Shown here piece by piece: positions 16,446-25,098 of a stretch of DNA of 64,000 nt. The position numbers and the translations under genes are program-made. Numbering within the stretch: position 1 is the stretch's first letter; every line of letters begins with the position of its first letter. The notes under the pieces were generated by a model. That model was not told where the DNA came from. It made no database searches and saw only the letters and a list, made by a program, of their open reading frames with translations. The stretch lies in the NCBI GenBank assembly GCA_022825895.1, contig JAJDVX010000004.1, positions 43,796 through 107,795 on the forward strand, written 5' to 3'. This DNA comes from Chloroflexota bacterium (GTDB taxonomy: Bacteria > Chloroflexota > UBA11872).

Positions 16446-17983
16446 GGCTCGTTAAGCGTCCGCACCGTGGCCAGTACCTCGGCCGACCTGTTGCCGCTCA
16501 CCTCAATGTCCACGGCCCAGAGCGGCCGGCTTGACGGCCAGGCGCCGGCGGTCAGCAGCTGGTCTGGCGGTGCCGCCGTCGACAGGCCGGAGCGCCGACC
16601 AAGCGACTCCCGGTACCAGGCGAATTGCCACAGTCTCAGGTCGACGATCGTTACGTCGGACTTTCCGTCCGGCGCATAACGCTCGTACCACAGCGGAAAC
16701 GTCGCACGGTCGTCCTGGGTAAGGATCACGGTGTTGGCATCGGCCTGCGCCAGCGCCGCGTGTGCGAAGGCCTGGGTGTGCGTGGCGTCGCGCATGGAGA
16801 CTTCCGGGGCAAGCTCTGTGCCGCGAATGACGGCCGTGGCGATGAGCAGCGCCGGTAGGACTGCCGCAACAAGACGACCGATGCTCGTCCTGGCGGCGGT
16901 GGCCAGTCGTGCGACCTGGTCCACGCCTACTAAGGACCAGACTGCAGCCACGGCCAGCACCGGCAGGATGAGCACTTCATCGTCGCGGGAGTTGTAGAGG
17001 GCGCCCACGGCCAATGCGCTGAGCGCGATCCATCCCGTCGCCAGCGCGGCCCATGCGTGCCTTCGCGTCAGCGACGCGCCGCCAGCTGCCAGCAGCGGCA
17101 GCAGGACCCACGTTAGCTGGCGCGCGGGTTGGCCCAGCAGCCAGGCCGCCTTGGCCGCGGTAGTGCCCACGTCGCTGCCGCCCACGCGCGGGCGGTAGAT
17201 CTCGCCGCTGACGACCGACCAGAACCGCTCGAGGTTCGATGGGTCGCCCCAGTTGATCGGTGGGTCCAGCGATGCTGCGAACGGCAGGTAGGCAAAGACT
17301 GAGCAGCCCGCGACAAGACCGAGCGCCGCCACTGCCGCCGGCCGACGGCCCAGACGGGAGCCCCAACGCCCCCGAAGTAGGATCGCCATCAGCGCCGGAG
17401 CACCTAGGGCCACCGTGATGTGGGCGCCCGTGCCAAGTCCAAGCAACATCCCGGACGCGAACGCCCACCACCTCGCCGCACTGTCGCCGAGTGCGTTGGT
17501 TCGCGCGCGAACCGCCGCGTAAACCGCACTCCACAGCAGTAGGCTCGCCAGCGCGTAGACCTCGGTGACGATGGCGTTCGACCAGACCAGCGGCGCCAGG
17601 CCGTAGAGGGTCAGCACTGCTGCCGCGGAGGCCGCCTCGGGCAGCGAAATGGGCAGTCCCGATCGCGGCCGCAGCCGGGCCGCCAGCAGCCCGAGCGGAA
17701 TCAGCGATCCGGCCGCCGCGAATGCGGTGAGAACATTCAACCGAAACGCCAGGTCGCCGAGTGGGATTGGCCGCACCGCCAATCCAAGCAACATCAGGGT
17801 CGGATAGCCGGTGGGGTGGGGGACGCCGCCCACGGCCACCGCGGCGGCGAAGTCTCCGCTGTCGATGCCAGCACCGGACCACACAACTCCTGGAGCGAGC
17901 GTCAGCAGATAGGCCGCCAGCACGCCCGCCGAGGCGCTCAGTCCCACGGCGGCGCCGGCGATGCGGTTGGGTATTCGCCACAT
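16442..17983 (-). CDS. DUF2723 polytopic membrane protein (GT-C-like glycosyltransferase fold)
   Basis: A 513-residue membrane protein with about ten hydrophobic segments. The N-terminal signature G-I-D-S-G-D-F-A-A-A-V, then G-V-P-H-P-T-G-Y-P-T-L is diagnostic of DUF2723. Family members have GT-C-type architecture, with a conserved acidic residue in the first periplasmic loop (here D-S-G-D) and a soluble C-terminal part. Transfer of a lipid-linked sugar to a surface acceptor is a reasonable inference, supported by the operon: sugar transferase, DUF4012 and a glycosidase-like protein upstream. It starts 7 nt after the GH-like gene stop. Confidence 0.85.
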   Translation of the reverse strand: MWRIPNRIAGAAVGLSASAGVLAAYLLTLAPGVVWSGAGIDSGDFAAAVAVGGVPHPTGYPTLMLLGLAVRPIPLGDLAFRLNVLTAFAAAGSLIPLGLLAARLRPRSGLPISLPEAASAAAVLTLYGLAPLVWSNAIVTEVYALASLLLWSAVYAAVRARTNALGDSAARWWAFASGMLLGLGTGAHITVALGAPALMAILLRGRWGSRLGRRPAAVAALGLVAGCSVFAYLPFAASLDPPINWGDPSNLERFWSVVSGEIYRPRVGGSDVGTTAAKAAWLLGQPARQLTWVLLPLLAAGGASLTRRHAWAALATGWIALSALAVGALYNSRDDEVLILPVLAVAAVWSLVGVDQVARLATAARTSIGRLVAAVLPALLIATAVIRGTELAPEVSMRDATHTQAFAHAALAQADANTVILTQDDRATFPLWYERYAPDGKSDVTIVDLRLWQFAWYRESLGRRSGLSTAAPPDQLLTAGAWPSSRPLWAVDIEVSGNRSAEVLATVRTLNEP

Positions 17984-17990
17984 CCCGCGG

Positions 17991-19778
17991 CTACGTCATT
18001 GCCCGTCGGCGAAAGACACGCCCCAGGCGCGTCAGGTCCGACCGGGCGTCAGGCGATTCAAGCAGCGAAATTCCGGCAAACGTCGTGAAGATCGGGTCTG
18101 GGATCCCGTGGTCGGCGAAGACGAACCAGCGTTCAATGCCCAGCTGATGGCCTCGGGACTCCAGCCAGTCCAACGCGTCGCCGAGGAATGTCTCGATGAG
18201 ATCCGTGCGGAAGCGGCCGGCCGGAGCGATGAGGACTTCGCCGTCCGCTGTCTCTTCGACACGCCAGTCGTCGTAGCCCCAGATGATTGCGAACTCGGTC
18301 AGCCAGATGGGGCGGTCGCGGTGCGCTGGAATCTTGTCCAGGTAGGCCCGCAGACCTTCCAGTTGCGCTTGCATCACCGATGCGTCCGTCATGGGCGGGT
18401 CGATCCAATCGATCTCATAGGCGTGGATGCCCCAGACGTCGATCGGCGGCTCCGTGCCGCGCAACTCCCGGTAGGCCGCTCGGAACGCGTCAATCCACTC
18501 GCGCCCGGTCAGGTCCTCGCCCGCGCAGCCCCGGCAGCGAAAGTCGAAATTCAGCGTGTTGGGCGCCACGATGCGGGCCGACGGATCACCTTCTCTGATG
18601 GCCGTGACGACGCGGTCGAAGAACGCCGCATAGGCCCTTGGCGTCAGGTCGTCCTGGAGCCCCGTGTTGGGCTCGTTGCCAATCGCCCAGGCCGCCCCCG
18701 GATGTCGCGCCGCCTGTGCGCCAAGCTCGGCGCGTGAGGGTTCGTTGGCCGGTCGAACGACAGCCACCTTCTCAGTCCCCGGCGGAGAGTCTTCCAGGCT
18801 GGCGGTGTAGTCCAGGTAGCTGCGGGCGCCGGTGCGCGCCAGCACGTTGTGAACGCTGTCGGCGACGTGCTGATGCAGCGCAATGACGCCGTAGCGCCGG
18901 TCGCCCGCGGGCGGCCAGGGCGCTGACTCAGTCCAGGGACGGAAAGCATGCGTCAGGTCGGTACCGGGGATCGCGACAGGGCGTCGTATGTCCAGCGGCA
19001 GCCCCGGTGCGTACTGGCGCAAGAGCGGGTTGGCGGAGGCCGCCGCGGCCAGGCTGGCGCTCAGCCGCTCGCCGCTAATCAGCGACTTGAGGTGGTCGCC
19101 TAACAACAGGCCGCCAGTCGCGCCGGATGCCGCATCAAAGTGCATCACGCCCCGCTGGAAGCGTTGATACACGAAGCTCGCGTTTGCCGGATCGGGTTCA
19201 GGCCGGCTCAGGGGCAGTCCCCAGACTTCCAGCGCCGCAAGTTCCCGTAAGTGCGCCGGAATCCCGGGCGGCGCGGCTGCCAGGTACTCGTGCAGGAAGC
19301 CCACGCGCTCGTGCTGCCAACGATTGGGCACGTGCTCGCGAATGAACGCTCGCACGGCACTCGCGTATCCCGCTGAACCGACCTGCGGGGCCGACGAGGC
19401 GAGACTATGGTCGACTGCCGGAATCGTCAGCCCGCCGAAGCGCCGATAGTCCAGGTAGGGCGCTTGCAGGATGTTCAAACCTCGCGGAGACCCGTTCGGG
19501 CCGATCTGGATGCCCTGCCGCTGGAAGAGTTGCACCTCAAACTCATAGAGCGTGAACACATTGCTGATGGGGAAGCCAAAGGTCTCCACGCCGCCGCGAG
19601 ACTCGAAATAGGCTCGGATCTCTGGGTTCCACACGCCGAAGCCCGATTCCTTGAAGAACAGCGGGGCGCGCCCGTCCGCGCTGATTGAACCGGCCGTTGT
19701 CGCTGCCAGCAGCGCAGCCAAGGCCAAGCTGGATGCCCACGCCGACAGACGCCGTCCCCAATCGCCGCGGCCCGGCAT
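17991..19778 (-). CDS. Secreted glycoside-hydrolase-like protein (clan GH-A TIM barrel) with N-terminal GYPIS-type module
   Basis: A 595-residue protein with a signal peptide at about residues 10-34. Residues 40-90 hold a module with F-K-E-S-G-F, R-G-G-V-E-T-F-G-F-P-I-S, seen again in the next upstream protein. Residues about 290-590 resemble a clan GH-A barrel. The acid/base candidate is E369 in I-G-N-E-P-N, the nucleophile candidate E495 in W-L-T-E-F-A, and G-I-H-A-Y at 450-454 fits the conserved His strand. The substrate is unknown; an extracellular glycan made or remodelled by this operon is plausible. It starts 20 nt after the upstream gene and ends 7 nt before the DUF2723 gene. Confidence 0.75.
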   Translation of the reverse strand: MPGRGDWGRRLSAWASSLALAALLAATTAGSISADGRAPLFFKESGFGVWNPEIRAYFESRGGVETFGFPISNVFTLYEFEVQLFQRQGIQIGPNGSPRGLNILQAPYLDYRRFGGLTIPAVDHSLASSAPQVGSAGYASAVRAFIREHVPNRWQHERVGFLHEYLAAAPPGIPAHLRELAALEVWGLPLSRPEPDPANASFVYQRFQRGVMHFDAASGATGGLLLGDHLKSLISGERLSASLAAAASANPLLRQYAPGLPLDIRRPVAIPGTDLTHAFRPWTESAPWPPAGDRRYGVIALHQHVADSVHNVLARTGARSYLDYTASLEDSPPGTEKVAVVRPANEPSRAELGAQAARHPGAAWAIGNEPNTGLQDDLTPRAYAAFFDRVVTAIREGDPSARIVAPNTLNFDFRCRGCAGEDLTGREWIDAFRAAYRELRGTEPPIDVWGIHAYEIDWIDPPMTDASVMQAQLEGLRAYLDKIPAHRDRPIWLTEFAIIWGYDDWRVEETADGEVLIAPAGRFRTDLIETFLGDALDWLESRGHQLGIERWFVFADHGIPDPIFTTFAGISLLESPDARSDLTRLGRVFRRRAMT

Positions 19779-19798
19779 GGCGGCCGGTCGCCTGCCGC

Positions 19799-20968
19799 CT
19801 ATCGTGATTCGGAACCGGCCTGGCGGTTGGCCACCAGCATGGCGATGAACTCACGGCCTATCGGGCGAATGGTCACTTCACTGGTGGCGTTGTTCAGGCG
19901 GAGTTTGAGGTGCTGGAAGTGCTGGTCGGTGAAGCCGGGAGGACCGGGCAGCGCCTCCGTAATCGGATAGCCCAGAACACTGGCGCCCCCCAGGGCCTGA
20001 AACGTGTTCAGCATCGCCCCGCTCAGGTTGTGCCCGGTTTGTGGGAAGTACCGGCCCGCGCCGGTAGCCCGCGCGGGGGGATCGGGCCCCACGTACTGCC
20101 CGTTCTCGCCGCGAACCCAGGATGGGGCGAGCAGCGGTTGAATCTCGTATCCGGAACCGGCCAGCCGGGCGTGGTATCCCAGCACGCCGTTCGCGCAGAT
20201 CTGGACATACACCCCGAGACCCGGGTCCGTCTCGATGATCCGTCCGCCTGGACCGACCGTCACGAAAAACCCATTCGTGAGGCACGGCCCCCAGGTGCTT
20301 GTGCCGCCGGTTGATGCGTAGAAATCCGCCAACTCGGGGATTATGGGTGTGGGGCGCGAACCGACGACGAAAGCGCCCGGCTCCTTAAACACAAACTCAA
20401 CGCAGACCCCTCGTAGGTCCATATGAGCGGCTACAAGTCGACCGGGACTCACGACCAGTGACTCCACGTCGATACCGGGCGGCTTCATGGACGTCGGAAA
20501 ACAGAGCCGCGCCAGTTGCGCGCGGGTGAGCGAGCCGGGGAGCGTGCCGCGGCCTGTGGCGCCCACGCTGACGTGGACACCGATGATCGGGTGCCCACCC
20601 GTCGTCGCTTCGATGAAAAGACGGGCAGCTTCAGGCGTAGCCCGTGGCAGTCGGCGACGGCTCGGGGCGGATTCTCGGGTCGAGACGTCAAGCAGTTGAA
20701 TATCGGACTGCGAGCCGCCGTAAGTCTCGGCGCCGGATGCATACGGGCCAACCGTGACCTCGATCTTTTGGGGCGGCGGCAGTGGTGTTGGGGCTGCCGG
20801 GGTTAGCGCGGGACCCGTCTGGCCGATTGCGGGCTCGGGGCGGGAAGTGAAGACGATCGCGGCGACGCCGAACGTCACGGCGACGACGACCCACCCGAGG
20901 AGCGAGCGATTGAACTGCGCAGGACGCGAGGCCTGCAGCGGATCGGCGTCATTTGCGCTACGGCGCAT
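19799..20968 (-). CDS. Membrane-anchored secreted protein with FPxTGH/GYPIT module
   Basis: A 389-residue protein with one hydrophobic signal-anchor at about residues 25-42 and a Pro-rich stalk, then an extracellular region of unknown fold. Near the C-terminus it carries Y-F-P-Q-T-G-H, then F-Q-A-L-G-G-A-S-V-L-G-Y-P-I-T-E. This module is recurrent in secreted Chloroflexota proteins and related to the N-terminal module of the neighbouring glycosidase-like protein. Four cysteines may form disulfides. The ATG overlaps the lipoprotein stop upstream by 11 nt, indicating coupled translation. Cell-surface or matrix function is inferred from the operon. Confidence 0.65.
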   Translation of the reverse strand: MRRSANDADPLQASRPAQFNRSLLGWVVVAVTFGVAAIVFTSRPEPAIGQTGPALTPAAPTPLPPPQKIEVTVGPYASGAETYGGSQSDIQLLDVSTRESAPSRRRLPRATPEAARLFIEATTGGHPIIGVHVSVGATGRGTLPGSLTRAQLARLCFPTSMKPPGIDVESLVVSPGRLVAAHMDLRGVCVEFVFKEPGAFVVGSRPTPIIPELADFYASTGGTSTWGPCLTNGFFVTVGPGGRIIETDPGLGVYVQICANGVLGYHARLAGSGYEIQPLLAPSWVRGENGQYVGPDPPARATGAGRYFPQTGHNLSGAMLNTFQALGGASVLGYPITEALPGPPGFTDQHFQHLKLRLNNATSEVTIRPIGREFIAMLVANRQAGSESR

Positions 20969-21803
20969 GAGTCAGGTCCTGTCCGACCGGAATCCGAACG
21001 AGCCGCTGAAGCAGGGCGCGGCCCCAGCCTTCGCTGACCCGATTCCCCCACACGAGCAGCACCGTGAGCACGGTCCGCGCACGCACAGCTGTCCATTGCT
21101 CCAGGACGATCTTGACGCGGCTTCCGTCCAGGGCTGCGAACCAGCCCGTTCGCAGGGAGCGGCTTGCGGTGAGGTCGGGTGCGAGATCCTGGCTGGAGGT
21201 GATGGAGGGTTCCAATTCAGCGACCAGCCCAAGCGGGTTGGTTGCCAGGTCGGACGCCGGTTCCAGTCGACCAGCGGAACGCGTGGCCGATGCGAATAGA
21301 TCCGCGGACGCGGCGTTGGCGTGCCTGGAAATTCGGGCAACGGCAGCCAGCGGGCCGTCGCGCTCGACGCGTTCGTCGCGCAGTTTTGCGCGCTCGCTGA
21401 AGCCGAACGCGACCACGGTCGCGGCGATCTGGCCGATATCCGGGGCGCCAGGATCGGACGCAGATTTGGTGATCAACAGTTCGAAATAGTTTGGGCCCAG
21501 GTCTTCGGCGACCGGGAGTGGCAATGACGTTGGGGGTCCAGGGTCGTCTGCGGATTCGGAGGCGGCCTCTGGCGCCGAAACTACGGTGGGTCGTTTCTGC
21601 CCCAGCCCCAATGAGCGCGAGGCGTCGGCGGAGTTGGAAGCGGATACGAGGACCTCGGTGGACGCAGTCATTGGGGTGCCGGGCATCTGATCTGCGGATG
21701 GCGGCCTTGCCTGAGACTCGGGCCCAGCTGATGTACATGCTGTGAGCACAGCAACAGCGCCCACAGCGGCCAGGCGCAACACACCGGGTCTCGGCAGGCT
21801 CAC
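20958..21803 (-). CDS. Lipoprotein of unknown function in the surface-polymer operon
   Basis: A 281-residue protein starting at GTG 21803, with AGGAG 8 nt upstream and a 4-nt GTGA overlap with the DUF4012 stop. The N-terminus R-P-G-V-L-R-L-A-A-V-G-A-V-A-V-L is followed by the lipobox L-T-A-C. A long Ser/Ala/Pro-rich linker to about residue 100 precedes a compact domain of about 180 residues without a recognised family. An upstream extension of the frame exists but would lie wholly inside the DUF4012 gene and hide the lipobox, so it is rejected. Likely tethered outside the membrane. Confidence 0.7.
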   Translation of the reverse strand: MSLPRPGVLRLAAVGAVAVLTACTSAGPESQARPPSADQMPGTPMTASTEVLVSASNSADASRSLGLGQKRPTVVSAPEAASESADDPGPPTSLPLPVAEDLGPNYFELLITKSASDPGAPDIGQIAATVVAFGFSERAKLRDERVERDGPLAAVARISRHANAASADLFASATRSAGRLEPASDLATNPLGLVAELEPSITSSQDLAPDLTASRSLRTGWFAALDGSRVKIVLEQWTAVRARTVLTVLLVWGNRVSEGWGRALLQRLVRIPVGQDLTHAP

Positions 21804-23608
21804 GCGCTCGGACTCCTGAGCGTGAGATCTGTCGCGAGGCGTCCCTCGAATATCCGTTGTTGCGGTGTCTGGATCACCAGCCGATGCCCATCTGTTCCAG
21901 GTTGCTTGGGAACGCTCAGCACGTAGCCGCTGGCACTCCAGCGGGCTGGGAGGCGAGGGGGCAACCAATAGTGAAGTCTCACGCGCTGACGTTGACCAGC
22001 AGGGAGGTCGAGGAAGCCTGCGAACTCCGTGAGCCCGTCAACCTGGCGTGCGCGTTGGGGATCGGTCAGACCCGAAACCGAGGCTAGGCGAGCGCCTGCC
22101 GGAACATAGACGCGAAGGTAGTCCGCCAGACGCGTGTCGGCGTTCGCAGGCGAGATTTTGTTGACGTAATCGATCAAAAGCGTTGCCTGCCCGGTCGTCG
22201 GATCCGCGCGGTAATGAACTGTCTGTTCGATCGCGCGGAATGGAGCACCGTGGTCGACCTGCGCGTCCACGATGTAAACCAGGTCGTCAGTCGCCGCCGG
22301 CAGGCGTCCGCCCGCCCCGATCTGCTCCACCAGGCGTTGCAAGCCAGGCTCCTCGAACGCCGCCAGCAGGTGCTTCTCCGCAACCATCGCCCGTACCGCG
22401 CCCATGACCGCTCCTGGGTCCGAGCGCAGCCGCTCGGCGATCGAGTCCAGCAGGGCCGAGGTCAGTGCGGCGTAGAACGGCCGCTCGCTGAACCAGGCGC
22501 GGCGGTCGCCCGTGGAGTGGGCGAAGTGCTCCAGCACCGTGTAGGCGTTGGCCGTGGTTACGCGCACCTCGTGGCCCGGAACCTCAACCGGACCGATGGC
22601 GGCGAGGAGGATGCCCAGCGCCTGCTGGTCAAAGGCGAGCACCCCGTCCACCGGCTCCACACTGTTCAGCGCCAGGAACCGCTGAATCTCGTCGGCGGAG
22701 GTTCGAAAGTCGGGGTGCCAGTTGGCGTCGCGCAGGTTCCAGTCACGCATGCCCTGGTAGCGGCGCAACGGCGGAGGCGCGGGGACTCGCGGGCGGGTCG
22801 GGTCCTCGACCAGATAGCTTCGCAGGTACGTCAGGTCGCGCAGTTCCCCGTTCGCAACCGTGACGAACGCGACATTGCCGATGAACCCGCCGGTTGGCCG
22901 CAACTCGTCGCTCTTCTGGGCCAGCAGCAGGTACCGCCGCGGCGTGGGCGATCCGAGCGCGTTTGGCGCCAGAAGCGCGGCCTGGAGCGCGGTGCGCTGC
23001 GTTTCAATCGCGGACCGAAGCGTCGCCGTCCGCCGCTCATCCAATAGAGTGCCTGCGGACATGAGCAATGCGTCCAGTCGCCGGCTGGCGCGCTCGACGC
23101 CGGCGAGTTGATCTCGAATGGTCGCGCGCTCGGCGTTGAGTGCGGCGACGAGCGAAAGCAGCGGCTCATTCGGCGAGTCGCCGCCGCTCGTCAGCCGGTC
23201 CACAAGTCCTGCCGCCAGGTTCAAGGAAGTTGCGGCCGCGGAGCCGAGTTCCAAGTAGACGGCAAGCAGGCCCTGGGCTTCCTCAATCCGGCGCGCGACC
23301 GGCGGGATGAGTGAGGCGAGGCCGAGCGCGGGCCCATAGCGGTTCAGTCCGCGCTCAACCTCGGCCAGCCGCGCGGTCGCGGACTCCAGCGTGCTGCTGC
23401 TGGCGCGCAAGCCGGCGGCATCGGTGGCGCCGTCGGCAACCCGCCAACGGACACCGGCAATCGCGTCAACGGCGGACTTGACTTCCAAGGTGAGGTGGGT
23501 GAGGTGGAACGCGGCGAGCGCGAGAAGCACAAGCGCGGAAGCCAGCGCCACCAGAACCAGCCGCCGGTAGCCAGGCGCCAGGGTGGTGTCTGCCACGGTC
23601 GTCCGCAC
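21800..23608 (-). CDS. DUF4012 membrane protein
   Basis: About 602 residues. One N-terminal transmembrane segment (L-V-L-V-A-L-A-S-A-L-V-L-L-A-L-A) is followed by a helical region and then the DUF4012 core, marked by L-L-L-A-Q-K-S-D-E-L-R-P-T-G-G-F-I-G-N. The GTG at 23608 lies 4 nt after the sugar-transferase TAA with a weak AAGG site. GTG 23626, overlapping that stop, is an alternative; starts further upstream run deep into the sugar transferase and are unlikely. DUF4012 proteins in Gram-positives and Chloroflexota sit in exopolysaccharide or surface-polymer loci, as here; the biochemical role is not known. Confidence 0.83.
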   Translation of the reverse strand: MRTTVADTTLAPGYRRLVLVALASALVLLALAAFHLTHLTLEVKSAVDAIAGVRWRVADGATDAAGLRASSSTLESATARLAEVERGLNRYGPALGLASLIPPVARRIEEAQGLLAVYLELGSAAATSLNLAAGLVDRLTSGGDSPNEPLLSLVAALNAERATIRDQLAGVERASRRLDALLMSAGTLLDERRTATLRSAIETQRTALQAALLAPNALGSPTPRRYLLLAQKSDELRPTGGFIGNVAFVTVANGELRDLTYLRSYLVEDPTRPRVPAPPPLRRYQGMRDWNLRDANWHPDFRTSADEIQRFLALNSVEPVDGVLAFDQQALGILLAAIGPVEVPGHEVRVTTANAYTVLEHFAHSTGDRRAWFSERPFYAALTSALLDSIAERLRSDPGAVMGAVRAMVAEKHLLAAFEEPGLQRLVEQIGAGGRLPAATDDLVYIVDAQVDHGAPFRAIEQTVHYRADPTTGQATLLIDYVNKISPANADTRLADYLRVYVPAGARLASVSGLTDPQRARQVDGLTEFAGFLDLPAGQRQRVRLHYWLPPRLPARWSASGYVLSVPKQPGTDGHRLVIQTPQQRIFEGRLATDLTLRSPSA

Positions 23609-23612
23609 AGCC

Positions 23613-24221
23613 TTAGGCAGCGCCACGGCGCGAGAGCACGGCAGGGATGGTGCGCAGCAGAATGGCCAGGTCGAGCGTGAGAGATCGCCGCCGTATGTAG
23701 AGCAGGTCCGTCGCCACCAGCCGGCGAAACGACGCATGGCCGCGCGAGGTCACTTGCTGGAGACCGGTGAGGCCGGGTCGTACGGTCAGGCGACGTCTGG
23801 CCCGGGGGCTGTAGTGCCTGAATTCGTACGTCAGGGCCGGACGCGGTCCCACCAGGCTCATGTCTCCCTTGAGCACGTTTACCAACTGCGGAATCTCGTC
23901 GAGGCTCCAGAGGCGGAGCAGTCGACCGACACGCGTCAGGCGCGGGTCATCTCGCAACTTGCCGGAGCAATGGTTCCCACCGATGTACCGCGCCGCGAAA
24001 GACTCGTGGGCGTGCGTGGAGGCCCCGGCTTGCATGGTTCGGAACTTGTAATAGCGGAATTTCCGGCACCTCAGGCCATGCACCCAGGCGCTGTAAAGAA
24101 TCGGGCCTCGGGAGTCAAGCTTGATTAGAGCGGCTATCAGCAGCCAGACCGGCAGGCCAATGACCAGCAGAAGCAGCGCGAGACTGACATCGAGCGCGCG
24201 CTTGGAATATTCGTATGGCAC
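23613..24221 (-). CDS. Bacterial sugar transferase (initiating phosphoglycosyltransferase, small monotopic type)
   Basis: A 202-residue member of the bacterial sugar transferase family (PF02397). It has an N-terminal re-entrant hydrophobic helix (residues about 10-34), Y-Y-K-F-R-T-M (57-63), and the D-E-I-P-Q-L-V-N-V-L-K-G-D-M-S-L-V-G-P-R-P block with the catalytic Asp-Glu pair at 108-109. P-G-L-T-G-L-Q-Q-V follows. It lacks the multi-pass domain of WbaP/WcaJ-type enzymes and so resembles PglC-size proteins. The expected reaction is transfer of a sugar-1-phosphate to undecaprenyl phosphate at the cytoplasmic membrane, the first step of surface-glycan assembly. It is the first gene of the seven-gene operon. 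Confidence 0.93.
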   Translation of the reverse strand: MPYEYSKRALDVSLALLLLVIGLPVWLLIAALIKLDSRGPILYSAWVHGLRCRKFRYYKFRTMQAGASTHAHESFAARYIGGNHCSGKLRDDPRLTRVGRLLRLWSLDEIPQLVNVLKGDMSLVGPRPALTYEFRHYSPRARRRLTVRPGLTGLQQVTSRGHASFRRLVATDLLYIRRRSLTLDLAILLRTIPAVLSRRGAA

Positions 24222-24759
24222 TTGTGGGCGGCCTGCGGACGCGGTGGATTCTCACCGCAGTTCGCATGGGGTACGGGTTCGGCCGCCCGAACATCCCGAG
24301 TCGGATGTCGTCCTGAACCTCTCGGGTCCAGGAACAGTGTCTCACATGCAACTCGGCCGGTTCCCAAGGCTGCCTGGCATCGCCAGTTGGAGCCGGACCC
24401 GGACCGATCCGGTGGAAGATGGCCGCCGGCCCTGGCAAACGCAACGCTCACCGGACTGATTCAAGTGGCAGAAGCGGCTGCGGGCGACACGCGACGTTAA
24501 CAGCGAGCGTGACAAGGAGCCCACGGCCTGCCTACTCTCGGCCTGCCTACGCGGCTGGCCACATCCATCGAGTGCGTCTAGGTGTTCGCGGCGTTCCGGC
24601 GGAGCCATCGATAATTGACGATTCGGTCTCGCATAGTCCCGAGTATTGTTTGCATGCGCTTGTAGCAGAGCGCCAGCAAATTTCGGTTGCACGTCAGATA
24701 TCGATGTTGCAAACTTATGTCGTGTTCGAGCTTTCACATCGTCATTAGGAGGACGATTG
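24222..24759. other. Divergent intergenic region, no gene seen
   Basis: The 538 nt between the divergently transcribed sugar transferase (-) and the small gene at 24760 (+) must carry the promoters for both. A near-perfect short tandem repeat (CTCGGCCTGCCTAC type) lies at about 24526-24551. From about 24600 onward the sequence is clearly more AT-rich than the surroundings and includes TTGACG at 24615-24620. No -10 box at 16-18 nt spacing was found, so no promoter is assigned. Open frames here look like chance frames. Confidence 0.5.
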
Positions 24760-25023
24760 ATGAAGTTTAAGGAAGTTGTGTCAGGTAGCGAATGGGCAAG
24801 CCGCCCGCAGCGCATGCGGCGTGTGAGCCCGGAAATCAGGGAAATCGTTCGCGCAGCCGGACGAAGCAAGGCCGGCGAGTGGACGGTCGTCAGCCTGACG
24901 GATGACGAAAAGAAGCGGCAGCCGACGCTGCGCGGACGCATCCAGGCAGCTGCGGTTCAGCAAGGGTTCAAAGTGAGATTTGAGATGCGCAACGGTGACC
25001 TGGGAGTCCAGAAAGAGGGCTAG
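24760..25023 (+). CDS. Small basic protein of unknown function
   Basis: An 87-residue protein with an ideal AGGAGG ribosome site 8 nt before the ATG, preceded by an AT-richer leader and followed within 20 nt of its stop by a strong hairpin terminator. This is a compact monocistronic unit built for high expression. The protein is basic and lysine/arginine-rich, with a C-terminal half (L-R-G-R-I-Q-A-A-A-V-Q-Q-G-F, then V-R-F-E-M-R) that could be a small helix-strand nucleic-acid-binding fold. That is only a guess; no family is recognised. An open frame extends 38 codons further upstream but lacks a ribosome site. Confidence 0.72.
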   Translation: MKFKEVVSGSEWASRPQRMRRVSPEIREIVRAAGRSKAGEWTVVSLTDDEKKRQPTLRGRIQAAAVQQGFKVRFEMRNGDLGVQKEG

Positions 25024-25040
25024 TCCCGGTCGCTCGACGG

Positions 25041-25073
25041 AAAGGCCGCGCCCTAGGCGCGGCCTTTCGCTTT
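25041..25073. terminator. Rho-independent terminator, probably bidirectional
   Basis: A perfect 12-bp stem, AAAGGCCGCGCC / GGCGCGGCCTTT, with a 3-nt CTA loop (25041-25067), followed by CGCTTT on the plus strand. It lies between the converging small gene (ends 25023) and the subunit-3 gene (ends 25099), so the A/T-rich stem base can serve both directions. Confidence 0.9.
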
Positions 25074-25098
25074 AGGCGGAAGTTACCGACAGAGTGCT

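Noticed and set aside
20958..21968. Longer lipoprotein reading from 21968
   Set aside because: The extra 55 codons lie within the DUF4012 gene, and the AGGAG site and lipobox support the GTG at 21803.
24600..24680. Promoter with TTGACG at 24615 for the small gene at 24760
   Set aside because: No acceptable -10 box at 16-18 nt; CATAGT is only 11 nt away. Left unassigned.
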